64,000 nt of DNA from Sarcophilus harrisii (taxonomy: Eukaryota > Chordata > Mammalia > Dasyuromorphia > Dasyuridae): NCBI RefSeq assembly GCF_902635505.1, contig NC_045427.1, positions 336,228,411 to 336,292,410 on the forward strand. Reading direction: 5' to 3'. The first letter of the stretch is position 1. Every line of letters starts with the position of its first letter. Under the pieces are notes generated by a model. The model did not search any database, had not been told where the DNA came from, and saw nothing but the letters and a program-made list of their open reading frames with translations. Positions 10,720 through 22,564 of the stretch are shown one piece after another. The translations under genes were made by a program, and so were the position numbers.

Positions 10720-10902
10720 TAGAAATGTAACCTTTGCTCCACTTCTTGTTTCTGTAGTTCCTACTTATGCTATAGAGACTGTGTCTGCTTGGTATTTGAA
10801 CTCTTTCTTTGGAGCTGTTTGCAGAGTTTTTCTTTGACCTAGAAACTATGAATTTTTTTTTTTTTATGACATTCCTGGGAGTTTTTATCTGAGACTTTCT
10901 TT
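10720..10902 (-). mobile_element. Old L1 ORF1-region fragment, antisense, left of an LTR
   Basis: Antisense L1 ORF1 text (tttgacctagaaactatgaa, attcctgggagttttt) that resumes after the LTR at about 11540, showing that the LTR inserted into it. Confidence 0.65.
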
Positions 10903-10909
10903 CTGGAAT

Positions 10910-11539
10910 TGTTATGGGTCAGAACTCTGAACTTGAAACAAAAGATTTCTTACAAGGTTCTAAGTCAGTGAAATTCATATAGAGACAATAGTTATCTAAT
11001 TTAGCATGGTTCAGTATGATTGATTTAATCCTACAAGGAGATGTTAGTACCTTGAAACAAGATTGTAAGGAGACAATGATTAAATCTAGTTTAGCATTGA
11101 TTTAATCCTACTATAATGGTTTCCAAGTGATATAATGATTGGTTTATACTCGGTGTGGAACATAAGGAAGAAGCTCTCAGGGCCAAAAAAGACAGGTGCA
11201 CTAGAAGCTTTTGGAGGCTGAGAATGATTCATTCCATCTTCCACCTTTGTGGTGGCTGGAGTCTGAAACACCAACCTTTGGTTTCAGAGACATTCAAGAG
11301 ATTCAGAGGGCAGAGAAGGAGGCAGGAGTTCAAGCTCTTGGAACCAAGATCTGGAAGGCCTCCAGAAAACTAGTGGAGCCACAAGTGAGGGAGATAAGAC
11401 TTTGAAGGAGACAATAAAGGATTTGGACTTTAACCCCTGGCTACTCGTATGGTGATTACTGAACTGAAACGAAGGCTGCTCCCAGAGAACCCCAAGAAAG
11501 ACTCAACAGAGCACATTACGTTTTGAAGAGAATATTACA
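10910..11539 (+). mobile_element. Solo LTR, plus strand, inside an antisense L1
   Basis: Begins TGTTATGGGTC and ends AATATTACA, about 630 bp, with a polyadenylation signal (gacaataaagg) near 11410. Flanked by ctggaa (10903) and ctggag (11540), a probable 6-bp target duplication with one change, and by the two halves of an L1. The small ORFs across it carry no recognised protein. No internal region remains. Confidence 0.7.
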
Positions 11540-11660
11540 CTGGAGATTACCAATTGTTTCTATTTTCACTTTGCCTTCTGCTTCTAATAGTTCTGAGCAG
11601 TTTTCATTCCTGTTTTCTTGAAATAAGATAGCTTTCAAGAATTGTGAAAGCATTCCCATC
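11540..11660 (-). mobile_element. Old L1 ORF1-region fragment, antisense, right of the LTR
   Basis: Continues the interrupted L1 (ctggagattaccaattg, then the tttgccttctgcttctaa segment that matches the antisense ORF1 text near 15150 and 44890). Confidence 0.6.
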
Positions 11661-12085
11661 CCTATCCTACCTTGGTCTGCTTTTATAAATCAGCTACTTT
11701 TAGTATTGTTAGAAATAACACTCTTGACAATGAAAATCAGATATCAAGGAAAATTAAAGAAGAATCTTGAGGAATCATCTTAACGTTTCTGGCCATAAAT
11801 GGGCCCTACTTCTCTTTGAGAAGAGGGAGCACAAAGTACAGAGATAGGGGAACCTTTCTACTTGTTTATGTGATGCAACTCTTCCCTTCAAAGAGTGGAT
11901 TGGTCCGTTTTATCCAGGTTATCCAGTGATACGCCCACTATATGTTTCCCCTTAACATGTATAAAACATGTTCCCACCCTTATTATACATCCTATGTTCA
12001 AAAATGGCAGACAACTCCTCCTCCAGGGTGTTAGCCTATTAAGCAGGTGTTAAGCAGTAGTGATTTGGTCAAATCTTTGATCCAA
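11661..12085. other. Intergenic stretch, nothing recognised
   Basis: No exon or repeat recognised. Confidence 0.35.
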
Positions 12086-12307
12086 ACCCTTGTTTGCTCA
12101 AGGCTTCTATCTATCTATCTTCTATCTATTACTTAAATAATTCATTTACAATTTATTTAGTCATTCAGTCAACAGAATGGTCATCTATTTTATTTCTAAT
12201 TTTTTGCTATCACAAAAAGGGCTGCTATAAATATAGGGACTTTTTTCTTATCAATGACTCCTGTAGGGGTATATATCTAGTGTTGCAGTCTCTGGGTCAA
12301 AGGCTAC
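12086..12307 (-). mobile_element. Old L1 ORF2 fragment, antisense, left of a solo LTR
   Basis: Antisense ORF2 C-terminal text (gctatcacaaaaagggctg, tctctgggtcaaaggctac). It resumes right after the LTR at 12607. Confidence 0.7.
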
Positions 12308-12606
12308 TGTAGCAGTCCAAACTCTGAATCACAGCATGGTGCTTATGGCTGCGCATGCTTAATATGATGTAGTGGAGAAATTGTACTGAAGGATTTAAGG
12401 GCTGAGAGAGGGACACAGGCATCTCTCAGCCTCAGTGCTCTCACCTACAGTTCTCAACCAGAGAAGACTTTAGACTCCAGACTCCAGAGGTCAGACTCCA
12501 TCTTTGACCAGCCACTTGGCGGCTCTCCTGCCTCTTTCACTTCACCCTAATATCAAGGACTTTGCCTGATCCCAAGGTCCTCCAGAGAGCTAATCTGGAC
12601 ATTACA
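12308..12606. mobile_element. Complete short solo LTR with 6-bp target duplication
   Basis: 299 bp, starting TGTAGCAGTCC and ending GGACATTACA. Perfect 6-bp duplication ggctac on both sides (12302-12307 and 12607-12612), and L1 text continues across the insertion. The 6-bp duplication and TGT...ACA ends point to a class II (betaretrovirus-like) element; this is inference. Orientation not decided. No coding part remains. Confidence 0.8.
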
Positions 12607-13285
12607 GGCTACAAACATTTTAGTCATCTTAATTACATAATTCCAAACTGATTTCCAACATGGCTTTGCTAATTTATATCTCTATCAACAATATAATATT
12701 GTATCTGTTTTCCCATTAGTGCAGATCGATTGGGACATGGTTTTTGGCTGTTAGTTGTCAGTATGTCTTAGATGCCAAAACCTTATCTGAAAAACTTGTA
12801 CAAAGTTTTTTTCCCCTTTCAATTTCCCTTCTTATTCTAGTTGAGTTAATTTGTGTTTGTGTAGAAGCATTTCAATGTCATCTATTTTATCTTTTATAGT
12901 GTTTCTATATTTGATTTGTTTATAAATTTATATTCTACTTAGAGTTGTGAAAGGTATTATAATCTGTTTCTCTTCTGATGGTTTTATGTTATGATAAGAT
13001 AACTTATCTTAAGATCACATATCCGTTTTGAATTTATTGTGGCATATAGTTTAAACTTGGTTTAAGCCTAATTTCTTCCAGGCAGCTTTCCAATATTCTC
13101 AATTGATTTTTAGAAAATAGGTAGATTCCTTCCAAAGTAATTTATATTTAAGAATTCATTGAACACCGAGTTATTGATTGATTCTGGTTCTCCCTTATCT
13201 AGTCTGTTCCAGTGATCTACTTCTATGCTTTTTAACCAGATTTAATAGTTTGTACTTTATATTTTGAGGTCTGATAGAAAAATAC
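12607..13285 (-). mobile_element. Old L1 ORF2 fragment, antisense, right of the solo LTR
   Basis: Continues the antisense ORF2 text (taattccaaactgatttcca, catttcaatgtcatctat, cagtgatctacttctatgc). Same layout as the antisense L1 at 57000-57860. Confidence 0.7.
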
Positions 13286-13545
13286 TACTACTAGATAATA
13301 TATATGGTGCTTATTATATTCCAAGCACTGTGCTAATCATTTTATTATTATTGCATTTAATACCACTTTGGGAAGTAGGTGCTATTACTATCTCCACTTA
13401 ACAGATAAGGAAACTGAGGCAAAGAAAAGTTGAGTGATTTGTCGTGGTCACATAGCTAGTAAATGTTTGTGTTCAGATTTGCACTCAGGTATTCCTGATT
13501 CCAGGCCTGACACTCTTTCCATTGCACCACCTCACTGTCTGTGAT
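13286..13545 (-). mobile_element. MIR/CORE-SINE, antisense, inside L1 sequence
   Basis: Clear antisense MIR: ccaagcactgtgctaatc, aggaaactgaggcaaag, cacatagctagtaaatg, and a box ending gcaccacctcactgtc. Confidence 0.85.
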
Positions 13546-13624
13546 AGATTATTCCCTGCTTCATCTTGATGTGGTTTGAATGCTCTCAATTTCTGGTGGT
13601 CAAGAGGTTAGTAGCAATAAGAGC

Positions 13625-14150
13625 TGTTAAATATCCCCTTTAAATCGGCTGCAGGTTTAGAGTGCAAGAATTCACTCATTCCCGAATTATTAGTTGCAAA
13701 ATGAAAGTTTATTGTTGGATAGATATCGGTTTGCCAAGAGACTAACTTCTTTAGTGGCAAAGATCTATTCGGAAATGGAGTTTTGGCACTGAGAGTGCTT
13801 TCTTAGCAGGCAGAAGGGTCCTGGCCACTGAGGAAGCTATCTAGGCTCATCTGCAAAGCATGAGTCCAGATACTGCCCTTTTTAAGGAGTCTTGGGGCTT
13901 CAGGAGCTGAGGTTCCCAGGCTTAGATTCTTATTAGTTTTTAGCTCAGATTCCCTATTGGAATTAACAATACTTCAAAGAGGTGCTTTTTGGCCAGGATT
14001 TCTAATTGAATCAAAGGCTCTGACATCCTGGAAAGATAAGTTATCTGGGGGGCTATGCCTTCCTCAGGAGGGGCTGAGACTCTGAAAAGGATTACAGAGC
14101 AAAAGGAAATACAGTTTCTTAAAGGGAACACAGCTTTAGTAAAGGAAACA
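13625..14150 (-). mobile_element. Retroviral LTR (class I-like), minus strand
   Basis: TGTTAAATATC...AAGGAAACA, about 526 bp, with a polyadenylation signal on the minus strand near 13710 (caataaactttc). A purine tract (gtgggagggaac on the minus strand) abuts its minus-strand start at 14151, so a few bases of the internal region may remain. Related in its U3 part to the LTR at 2387. A fossil. Confidence 0.65.
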
Positions 14151-14189
14151 GTTCCCTCCCACTTCAATCTCAACCTCATTTCATTATTT

Positions 14190-16388
14190 TCCTTGATTTT
14201 CTCTTTTTCAAAATGAATTTTGTTATTTTATTGAGTTCTTTGGAGTATTCCTTTGACAATTCAATTGGTTTGATTAGTTTTGAGCAAATTTTGACAGTTT
14301 CATTAGATATCATTAAAATGGACAATTAACTTTGGCAGTATATAATTTTTTTTTTCCATATTGACATAATCTAACCTGGAATACTAAATATTCTAACAGT
14401 TACTTAAGTTGCTCTTAATTTCTTTTAAAAAAGCACTTTGTAATTTATTCTGTATAAGTTTTTTTCTGTTTTGGTAGTCTCACAAATATTTTATGCATTT
14501 TTTAGTTCCTTTCAAGGGGATTTTTCTTTCTATTATTGCCTATTATTAATTTTTTTATTATTATATAGGATGTTATTGATTTTTGATGATTTCATAGACT
14601 GCAACTTGGCCAAAGATATTGTTGCAATGTGAACTGCTGATTCTCTAGGATTATTTAAGTAAACTATAATAAGTAAAATACAATATCATCAGCAGAAAGG
14701 GAAAGTTATTTGTTATTACTAACATTTATAAAACTATATCAAATAATAACAAGGAGAGTGGGCATTTTTAGCCCTGTATTTATTGGGAAAGTTTCTTGTA
14801 TAAATCTCTTGCATATGAAGGTAGCTTCTTGTTTTAGATAAATAATTGTTATGATTATAAAAAAGTGCCTCTATCGCTATTCCAGGTAGATTGATTTACT
14901 AAAAACATAAATGAGTATGGAATTTAGTTTTTCAACATTTATTGAGATGACTTGTAGCTATGAATATTTTTGTTTTTTTAATGTGATTATGTTGATTGTT
15001 TTCCTAATTTTGAACCATACTTATATTCTTGGCACAAATAGAATTTGATCATAGTGAATGATTTTTGGGGATGACTTGCTGAACATTGTGTGACAATATT
15101 TTGTTTTAAGATCTCTTTCAGGAGGTGATTGGTAGATTCTTTCAATGTCTATTTTACCCTCTGGTTCTAGTAATCAGGACAGTTTTCCTTGATAATTCTT
15201 AAAAAATGATATCCAGGTTCTTTTTTTTGAGTATGATTTTCAGGTAAGCCAATAATTTTTAAATTCTCTCTCCTGTATTTATTTTTCCAAAGTTGTTTTT
15301 CCAATTTTTTCCCCTATTTTTTCAGTTTTTGGTTTTGCTTTATTATACCTTGATTTCTCATAAAGTCATTAGCTTCTATTTGCTCATTCTAATTTTTAGG
15401 GAATTATTTTCCTTAGTGAGTTTTTGTACCTCTTTTCCCAATTGGCCTATTTTGCTTTTCAAGGCGTTCTTCTCATTAACTTTTTGTATTTCTCTTTGCA
15501 CCACTCTCAATTCTTTTCCTAATTTTTCTTCTATGTTATTTGATTTTCAAAATTCATTTTGAATTTTTCCATGGCCTGAACCCAATTCTTATTTATCTTG
15601 AAGGTTTTGGATGGAGGAACTTTAACTTTATAATAATTTCTGAGGGTGTGTTGATCTTCCTTGTGAACATAATAACTTTTCTATAGTCAGAAATTTTTTT
15701 TGTTGTTAATTCATTTTTCATTCCTATTACTTTGGCTTTAACCTCTTTGTTAAAGTAGGGCTCTGTGTCCAGAGTGGAGGGTGCACTGTCTCAAGCTATT
15801 TTCAGAGATCTTTCTAAGGATCTGACCACAAGCTCACTTTTCTGTCCTGGAATTGTTAATAATGTCCCCAAACCACTGTGGCTATAAGATCTAGTGTGCT
15901 AAAGCAATAGAGTCCTGCCTTAGTTGGCCCTGGGGCTGAGGCCAGGGCTGGGGCTGTGCTGGTATGGTCTGCTCTGAGATACACTGGGCTCCCACCCTAG
16001 TTTCGCAGACCTTTTCTGCTGACCTTCCAAGAAATCTTTGGTGTCTCTGGACAGAGAGATCTAGAAATCATCAGTACTGACATTTGATTCAAAGGTCTAC
16101 AGACTTCTATAGTAGAATAGTTCCTATTTTACTGGCATGGGGCTGGGGGTAGGGCTGGCCCCAGGCTGAACTGGTACTTTTTTCACTGGGATCCCACTCT
16201 GCTTCCACAGACCTTTCCTGCTGATCTAAGTTGTCTTCAGCTAAAAAAATGTTCTATTCCATCCTTTTGGATATTCTGTTGCTCTAAAAAATTTTAGAGT
16301 CATTATTTAAAGGAATTTAGAATGGTTTGGGGGAGAGGCTGGGAAAGTTCCTACTTTTACTCTACTATTTTGGTTCCACCTTCTCAAC
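14190..16388 (-). mobile_element. Old L1 with ORF1 region and 5' UTR, antisense
   Basis: Read on the minus strand it starts with an L1 5' UTR (from about 16388), passes an ORF1 coiled-coil region near 15100-15600, and goes into ORF2-type text toward 14190. The same ORF1 text is seen at 44500-46130. Frames are broken. The ORF at 15293-15562 (plus) is a shadow of it. Confidence 0.7.
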
Positions 16389-16389
16389 A

Positions 16390-17230
16390 GTATTTTGTTT
16401 AAGAATTTTGAACAGATGTCTTTAGTTATGGTGTCTTTAGTATTCTTTTGTTTTATCAACTCCTAGTTTATATATTAGGATAGGTAGGCAGTGCAAAAGA
16501 CAGAGCATTTGCCTTGTAATATAGACGATTCATCTTCATGAATTTAAATATGACCTTAGACATTTAACTGTATGAGTCTGGATAACTCATTTAATCCTAT
16601 TTGCCTCAGTTTCTTCATCTGTACAATGAAAAGACCACTCCAGTGTCTTTGCCCAGAAAATCCCCCATGACATTACAAAGAGTCAGTCACTACTAAAAAT
16701 CACTGAACAACTTAGATATTAGGAATGTATTTGTCACATAGAAGTCTAATAGAGTACTTTTTTCTCAATTTTTGAGAAAAATGTGCATAATATTAATATT
16801 AATTTTTCTTTATTAGCTTGATAAAATTCTTTAAATTTATCAGAACTAGAAATTTTTTCTTTTATAGTTGATTTAGAATCTTTTTGGTCTTCTGTTACAT
16901 TTTACATTTTTTTAAGGTACTTTCTTTTAAAGTCTCAATTGGCATATTACTCTACGGAGTAGGTACTGATACTTCCTTTTCTTTTTCTTCTGGTTTTATT
17001 GTAATTTCATTTTCTATTTTGCTGATCTGATTTTTTAATCATCTTTTTTTATAATTTCCTATTATCTTTCTGGATTTAAGTAAGTTGGTTTGGATTTTTC
17101 AAAGATTAAGCTTTTAGGTTTTTTTTTTTAATTTTTGTAATATTTTTGGTTTCCAGTTTAATTAAATAAAGGTTAATTTAATTTCCAATTTCTTCATCTT
17201 TTGTGATTATTTTGGTCCAGTTCAGTTAAC
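16390..17230 (-). mobile_element. Old L1 ORF2 fragment, antisense, interrupted by a SINE
   Basis: Antisense reverse-transcriptase-region text of an ancient mammalian L1; T-rich, no open frame. The SINE at 16480-16715 lies inside it. Confidence 0.5.
16480..16715 (+). mobile_element. Marsupial tRNA-derived SINE, sense
   Basis: Order of words: gtaggcagtgca, tttgcctcagtttcttcatc, cactccagtgtctttgccca, agagtcagtcac. Same family as 17775-18018 and 55555-55800. Confidence 0.75.
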
Positions 17231-17239
17231 AAGTATTAG

Positions 17240-17400
17240 ACAAAACATTCTAAATGGAGAAATTAGATAACACTTAAAAAAGGACAAAGCTATATGTGTG
17301 TGCTTGTGTATGTGAATAGTGTAATCTGGAGTATAGCTTGGTGAGAAATAAAGAGACAGTTGGCCTTGGGCACATTCCTTAAATGTTTTAGGGTTTGTTT
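17240..17400. other. Short unassigned stretch
   Basis: No repeat family or exon recognised between two L1 fragments. Confidence 0.3.
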
Positions 17401-18710
17401 ATTGTTGTATTTTTAATTTCTTAAAATGCAAATTCAATTATCTGCTACATTTTTGTTTTGCCAATGTAATTTTTAAGAATATGATTTTTTCCTCTGAAAG
17501 CTGTTTTAGTTACATCTCAGAAATTTTGGTATGTTATTTTATCATTAACGTTTTCTTTTACATAGTCATTATTTCTTTGATTTCTTCTTTGGACACAAAT
17601 TGTTCTTGGAATTAATTGTTTTAAGATTTTATACACAATCTCCATTTGAGTTTTTTCTTCATTTGTTCTTCCTAACTGATTATTATTTTTGTTGTGTTAA
17701 GGTCTATAAAGGATGTACTGACTATTTCTACTTTTTTACATTTATCTGAAATATCTGTGACTTAATCTATGCTTGGGCAGCTAGGTAGTGCCATGAATAA
17801 AATGTCAGGCCTAGAGTCAAGAATACTTATCATCCTGAGTTCAAATCTGGATTTACACCTTTACTGTGTGACCTTGGGCACATTACTTAATGCTGTTTAC
17901 CTTAGTTTCTTCATTTGTGAAATGAACTTGAGAAGGAAATAGCAAACTAATACAGTATCTTTTCCAAGAAAATCTTAAATGGGGTCATGAAAAGTCATAT
18001 ATGAATGAATGACAACAATGTATGGTAGATTTTTACAAAAGTATTATATGGTTAAGGGAATCATATAATTTAGAAATCCCATTTGGAAGATTTCATAAAT
18101 ATTTTAACTCTACTTTCTCCAGCAATTTTTTAGCTTTATATTGTCCTTTTATTTATCATTCTTTTAGATTTGTCCAAAAACACAAAATATTCTTTTATTG
18201 TCTACATCTTGTAATTCAGTTAATTTTTCCTTTTTGAATTTAAAATGTAGGTATTTTGGAATAAGTAAGCTTAATATTGATTTTAGTTTGATATCTAAGC
18301 TTCCACTCAGTATAATGTAATTTCATTATTTATTTTTATGTTCTGAATGTTTGTTTTTACATTGTCTTACAACTTGATTTCAACTCTCGCTTTTTGGATT
18401 AACTTGATGCGACTCTTGCTTTTTGGATTCACTTGATGCATAGCAAATTTATTACAGTCTCACATTTTAATACTGTATGTCTTTCCTTTTTAGTATATTT
18501 CCTTTAAGAATTGGATTGCAGTATTTTGTTTTCTGATCCAATCTTTTCCTCTTTCACTTTTGTTAATTAAAAAATAAATTTTTTCCTAAAAAGAATTTCT
18601 TGACCTTAATTCTCTTTCCTATCTAAAATTTTATTTTTTGATTCATGGTCCTTATACCTATATAGTCTTTTTAGTCTCTGTATTTTTCATTGGAAGGGGA
18701 GTAAGGGAAT
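17400..18710 (-). mobile_element. Ancient L1 ORF2 5' region, antisense, interrupted by a SINE
   Basis: Text such as gttacatctcagaaattttg and ttggtatgttattttatc parallels the antisense ORF2 endonuclease region of ancient mammalian L1 elements. A SINE sits at 17775-18018. Confidence 0.6.
17775..18018 (+). mobile_element. Marsupial tRNA-derived SINE, sense
   Basis: Head gggcagctaggtagtgcc, then gtgtgaccttgggcacatta, then the tail part ccaagaaaatcttaaatggg and gtcatgaaaagtcat. Inserted in the antisense L1. Confidence 0.85.
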
Positions 18711-19510
18711 GAGAATTTAAGTGACCACTATGTGCCATGCACTTGCCTATTCAAAGTGATTTCTGGAGAAATAGAAGTGATCCCAGCTAGATTCCATTTT
18801 CTTTTCCTTCAGGCCTGCTACAGCTCCATACACATATTGACACTCTACAATGTTTACAAGGATGTGCTGGTAATTTTTTAACAACCAGATCTGCAGGAGG
18901 AAAAAGAGTATGCACAACAATCTTCCAAGTTCAATTTACTTTATCAACATTTTCCCCTTTCCTTTATTTAAATGTAGACAATCTTGATAAATAATATTTT
19001 AGCATTTTTAAAGGTATAAATACTCACATTGAAAAATTAATAACCAGTTCTCTAGAGTTGGTACAATTTAATACATTCTTATGAATCCCCTATTGATTTT
19101 CTAGCTGAGTGGTTATAAAGCAGCATGCTAAAGCACGATAAAGTAGCTTTGTTTGGGGTAAGGGGTGGGGTAGAGTAGAAGGCAGAGACAGAGGGTATTG
19201 GCTGTAACTGTACAGCAATAAGGAAACTGATAAGTGGATTTCAGAGCACAAGCCTATGGTTTAAGTTGAATTGCCCTACAAGAACATAAGGACTGGGGGC
19301 AGAAGTAATGAGTGAGCACATTAGACATTAGGGATTAGCCTTCTCTGACATTAATTCATTAGCTGCTACCTTATTAAACTTTGTTATCTGTTGTGTTATC
19401 TTGGCTGGAAGAAAAAAACTGCAATTACTTTAACTCTAGCAAGTTATGAATTTGTGATTGGAGAAAATGCTCTATATCTTGTTGGTCACATGATTGAGAA
19501 TTTGAGTTAC
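18711..19510. other. Intergenic stretch, little recognised
   Basis: A short antisense MIR-like piece occurs near 18718-18750 (accactatgtgccatgcac). The rest shows no family, exon or RNA gene that I can recognise. Confidence 0.4.
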
Positions 19511-19609
19511 CAATTTCTGTTTGTCCATTCTAATTTTTCAGGAAGCCTATTACATGGGTAAGATTTTGTACCTATTGTACTAAGCAGGTAATTCTTTCAA
19601 GTCTTCCTC

Positions 19610-20330
19610 TCAGCACTATTGTGTGGTCCTAACTCAAAATGACTACTCAGAGATTTCTTAAAGTGAAGAACTGATGTTTTATTAGAATCTCACAAGAAGC
19701 AGACAGTTCACTCAATTCTCCAGTAAAGAGAGGTCCATTTTCACAGAAGTTAAAGGGATTATATAGTCATAAATCATAAGAATCTATGACACTCCCCTCC
19801 CCTTATCTGATTAATTCTCACTATCTTGCTTAATACTTGGAAGTACACAAGTTTGCTAAATTCTAGTCAGGCCCATATGGTTGACCTAAATTTTATAGTG
19901 GTCAGTTTTTCTGTTGTGCCACAGTTCTCTTTTAATGTAATTGTCCTATTTAGTTACTCTGCCTCAAGTTATAACCATTCCCTCTTAATGTTTGATAGGA
20001 TAAAGGTTTTATATGTTAGACTTAGGCTATACTTATTCCCTCTTAATGTTTAATGGGATAAAGGTCTTTATCCATTTTAGAGGTCATTAGAATATCAGGA
20101 GCCTCTCTAGTACCTCCCCCATTATGTCATAGTTCTTGTTATCCTATAAAACAATCTTGTATTTGACATTCGCTGATGGATTCTTTGAGACTATAGTCTT
20201 ATTCAGCCCTGGGACCAAACGCATGGATCCATTTGGTTCCAATAAATCTTCTATTTAATAAATTATTAAATACTCTAATTTCTGTTTTACTTAGTTTCTC
20301 CAGCATTACATTACAAGGTTTACAATTGTT
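19610..20330 (+). mobile_element. Probable LTR, plus strand, inside an antisense L1
   Basis: A TATA box (cctataaaac, near 20142) is followed about 100 bp on by a polyadenylation signal (caataaatc, near 20240), the usual U3-R spacing. Upstream lies a direct repeat with a period of about 58 bp (attccctcttaatgttt at about 19977 and 20035), like an enhancer repeat. L1 ORF1 text lies on both sides (19515-19605 and 20480 on). Exact ends not fixed. A fossil, no coding region. Confidence 0.55.
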
Positions 20331-20479
20331 TGCAGGTGTGTTTTCCTAAGTTTATGGATTTATAGTGGTCAGTTTTACAAGGTTTACAACTGTTTACTTG
20401 AGCTAATATGAGCATTCTATTTCATTTTCTCAAACCCATCAGACTTTCATAAACTAAATTTGGGGTATAGGTTCAATCT

Positions 20480-21085
20480 ACCTTAGTTAATTCTATGAGA
20501 AACCACATAATCCTTCACACTATCAATCACTTCTTTTCTAATTATTTTTGCTAAATTTCTCATTTTATTTATATTTTTTTAATCTGTTTGATTTCTTCCA
20601 GGAATTCTAGTTGACTCTGTGGCCAATCTGTCCATTTTTCTGAGGCAATTTGTTTATGTTGTGGAGTTATGCTCTTGAGTTTGTCTTCAGTGTTTTTGTG
20701 GATGTCTTTTTTGTATAATTATTCCACCTTAATTCCTGAATTTGGAATTTTGGGTTATGACACACTTCTGAAAAGAATGATAGGATCTTATTTGGCCCCA
20801 ATTTGTATTATCTGGGCTGCATTTTTCAGGGATCTCAAAGAGAATTCAGGCAAGGAAATTGTTTCAGTGTACTGTTAAGTGGCATTATCTAGGCATAGGC
20901 ATCTAAACATAATTTCTTGGTTTGAGCTCAGCAAAGCCTCTGAGTTTGGTTTGGATCTGGACAACATAACTGAAGACTTAGACCTGGTTGTAGCTACAGT
21001 AGTTGGTTAGCTCTAGGCCACAATCCTGATCTTTGATCTGATATCATGAAAATGTTCAGTTCAGTGCTCCTTGTCTATAAGAACT
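20480..21085 (-). mobile_element. Old L1 ORF1 and 5' UTR fragment, antisense
   Basis: gatttcttccaggaattct and gtccatttttctgaggcaa are ORF1 text, followed by 5' UTR-like text. It continues the L1 left of the LTR. ORF 20669-20878 (plus) is a shadow. Confidence 0.55.
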
Positions 21086-21134
21086 ATTACACTCAGTGGC
21101 TAAGAGAGGCAGATTATAAGAGGGATGAAGAAAA

Positions 21135-21273
21135 CCCTTTATTACTTGACACTTTACATAACTGAGTCTCACAACCCTAGGAGGAAGGTGCTATTATGAT
21201 TCCCATTTTACAGTTGAGGAAGCTTAAGAGGTATAATGCTTTGATCATGGTCACAAAGTTAGTGTCTCATATT
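21135..21273 (-). mobile_element. MIR fragment, antisense
   Basis: ccctaggaggaaggtgctat, then cccattttacagttgagg. Cut by the LTR starting at 21274. Confidence 0.7.
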
Positions 21274-21878
21274 GATGAGGTCTAGATTTGGGGTGATCAG
21301 GGAACCAAATGATGAGATTAGGATTCCTGGAGTTAAATGATAAGGTCTAGTAGTAGGTTTGGGGTTTGGGGTTCAGGGAACCAAATGGAGAGGTTTGGCT
21401 TCCCTATACCCCCTTGGGATTTGGCACATGGGTAGGGAGTTTTGGGAACCCCCGCTTCTGATGGCACAGAGATCCTACATAAAGGAATTTACGAACCCAG
21501 AAACCTAGATTGGTAAAAGAGATTTATTATAGGCATTAGGAAGTCAGCCTTTGCTATGCATGAATAGAATAGTGGCAAAGTTCCAACAGAGAGATATAAA
21601 GTAAGGTCCTGACAGGAGAGTAAAGTAGTGGAGAACTATAGAGAAAGAGTCTTGAAAATGTAGTATTCTGAAACCCAAAGATCCAGAGGGAATCTAATTC
21701 TAAAAAGTAAAGGTCAGCACAGGAACTTAGGATCAAATCAAGTAGGGGTGACCAGTTTGCCTAAAAGTATAGCAGGGTTGGTAATCCTGGTTCTTGCACA
21801 AAGCCCCAATTCAGTAAATAAAATTCCACCTAGGCTTTAAGGTCTGGGTCCTAATTGGCCAGTCTCACCCTCATTACA
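21274..21878 (-). mobile_element. Solo retroviral LTR (class I-like), minus strand
   Basis: Starts tgatgagg and ends cctcattaca on the plus strand, about 605 bp, with the polyadenylation region on the minus strand (agagatttattatagg). It shares aggaatttac and cctagattg with the LTR at 2387. It contains an internal duplicate of ccaaatg and the GT-rich tagtaggtttggggtttgg run. A fossil. Confidence 0.6.
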
Positions 21879-21879
21879 T

Positions 21880-22010
21880 CTATTTATATACACATTATCT
21901 TCCTCTATAGAATATAAATTCCTTGGTGGAAAGAACTGTTTGTCATTTTTGTCTGTGCATAAAATGACAGTGCCTGGCACATAGAAGGTGCTTTTAAAAA
22001 AATGTTTACA
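21880..22010 (+). mobile_element. L2 LINE 3' end
   Basis: Typical tail words: tataaattccttggtgg, cagtgcctggcacatagaag, gtgctttt. Confidence 0.65.
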
Positions 22011-22164
22011 GATTCCTATCTTTAGAGAAATACTCAAATGAGATCATAAGATTCAGTTGAGTATTTAAAAAAAAGTGATATTTCAGTTACTTTAAGTACT
22101 TTCCCGATATTTAGAGCATGAACATTTTTTCATATTTTTGGTATCAGTGTAAAAGGTATATTAT

Positions 22165-22510
22165 AGAACATATTTAAAAAATATGTGGAGGACTTAAAAA
22201 TCTGGTGATATTACTAAAAATCAGAAGAGAAGCAGAATGTATACCTAACAACTTTGGGTAAAGAGGTGCATTCTTAATCAAACAAGAGATGCAATTTCTA
22301 AAGATAAAATAGATAACTTTCATTACATAAGATTGAAAAAGTGGAAACCATATGAAAAAAATAATCCAAATCACTAATATGATAAAAGCAAATCAAAACA
22401 AAACTGAAGCTTTATCTCATCCTTATAAATTGGGAAAGATGTTAAACCATGGGAAAATAAGGATGCTAGTGCATTGTTGGTGGATCTATGACTCTGAAGG
22501 TGACAACTTC
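22165..22510 (+). mobile_element. Old L1 ORF2 fragment, sense
   Basis: Adenine-rich ORF2 C-terminal text, e.g. taataagattgaaaa-type words near 22320 and tgcattgttggtggatct near 22470. Frames are lost. Confidence 0.55.
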
Positions 22511-22564
22511 ACAGGTTTCATTATTAATAGCAGTGACTAGGACTTAGCTATAAATGAGATGCAT

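Noticed and set aside
11155-11405. Overlapping small ORFs as a gene
   Set aside because: They lie wholly inside the solo LTR at 10910-11539 and show no retroviral or host protein motif.
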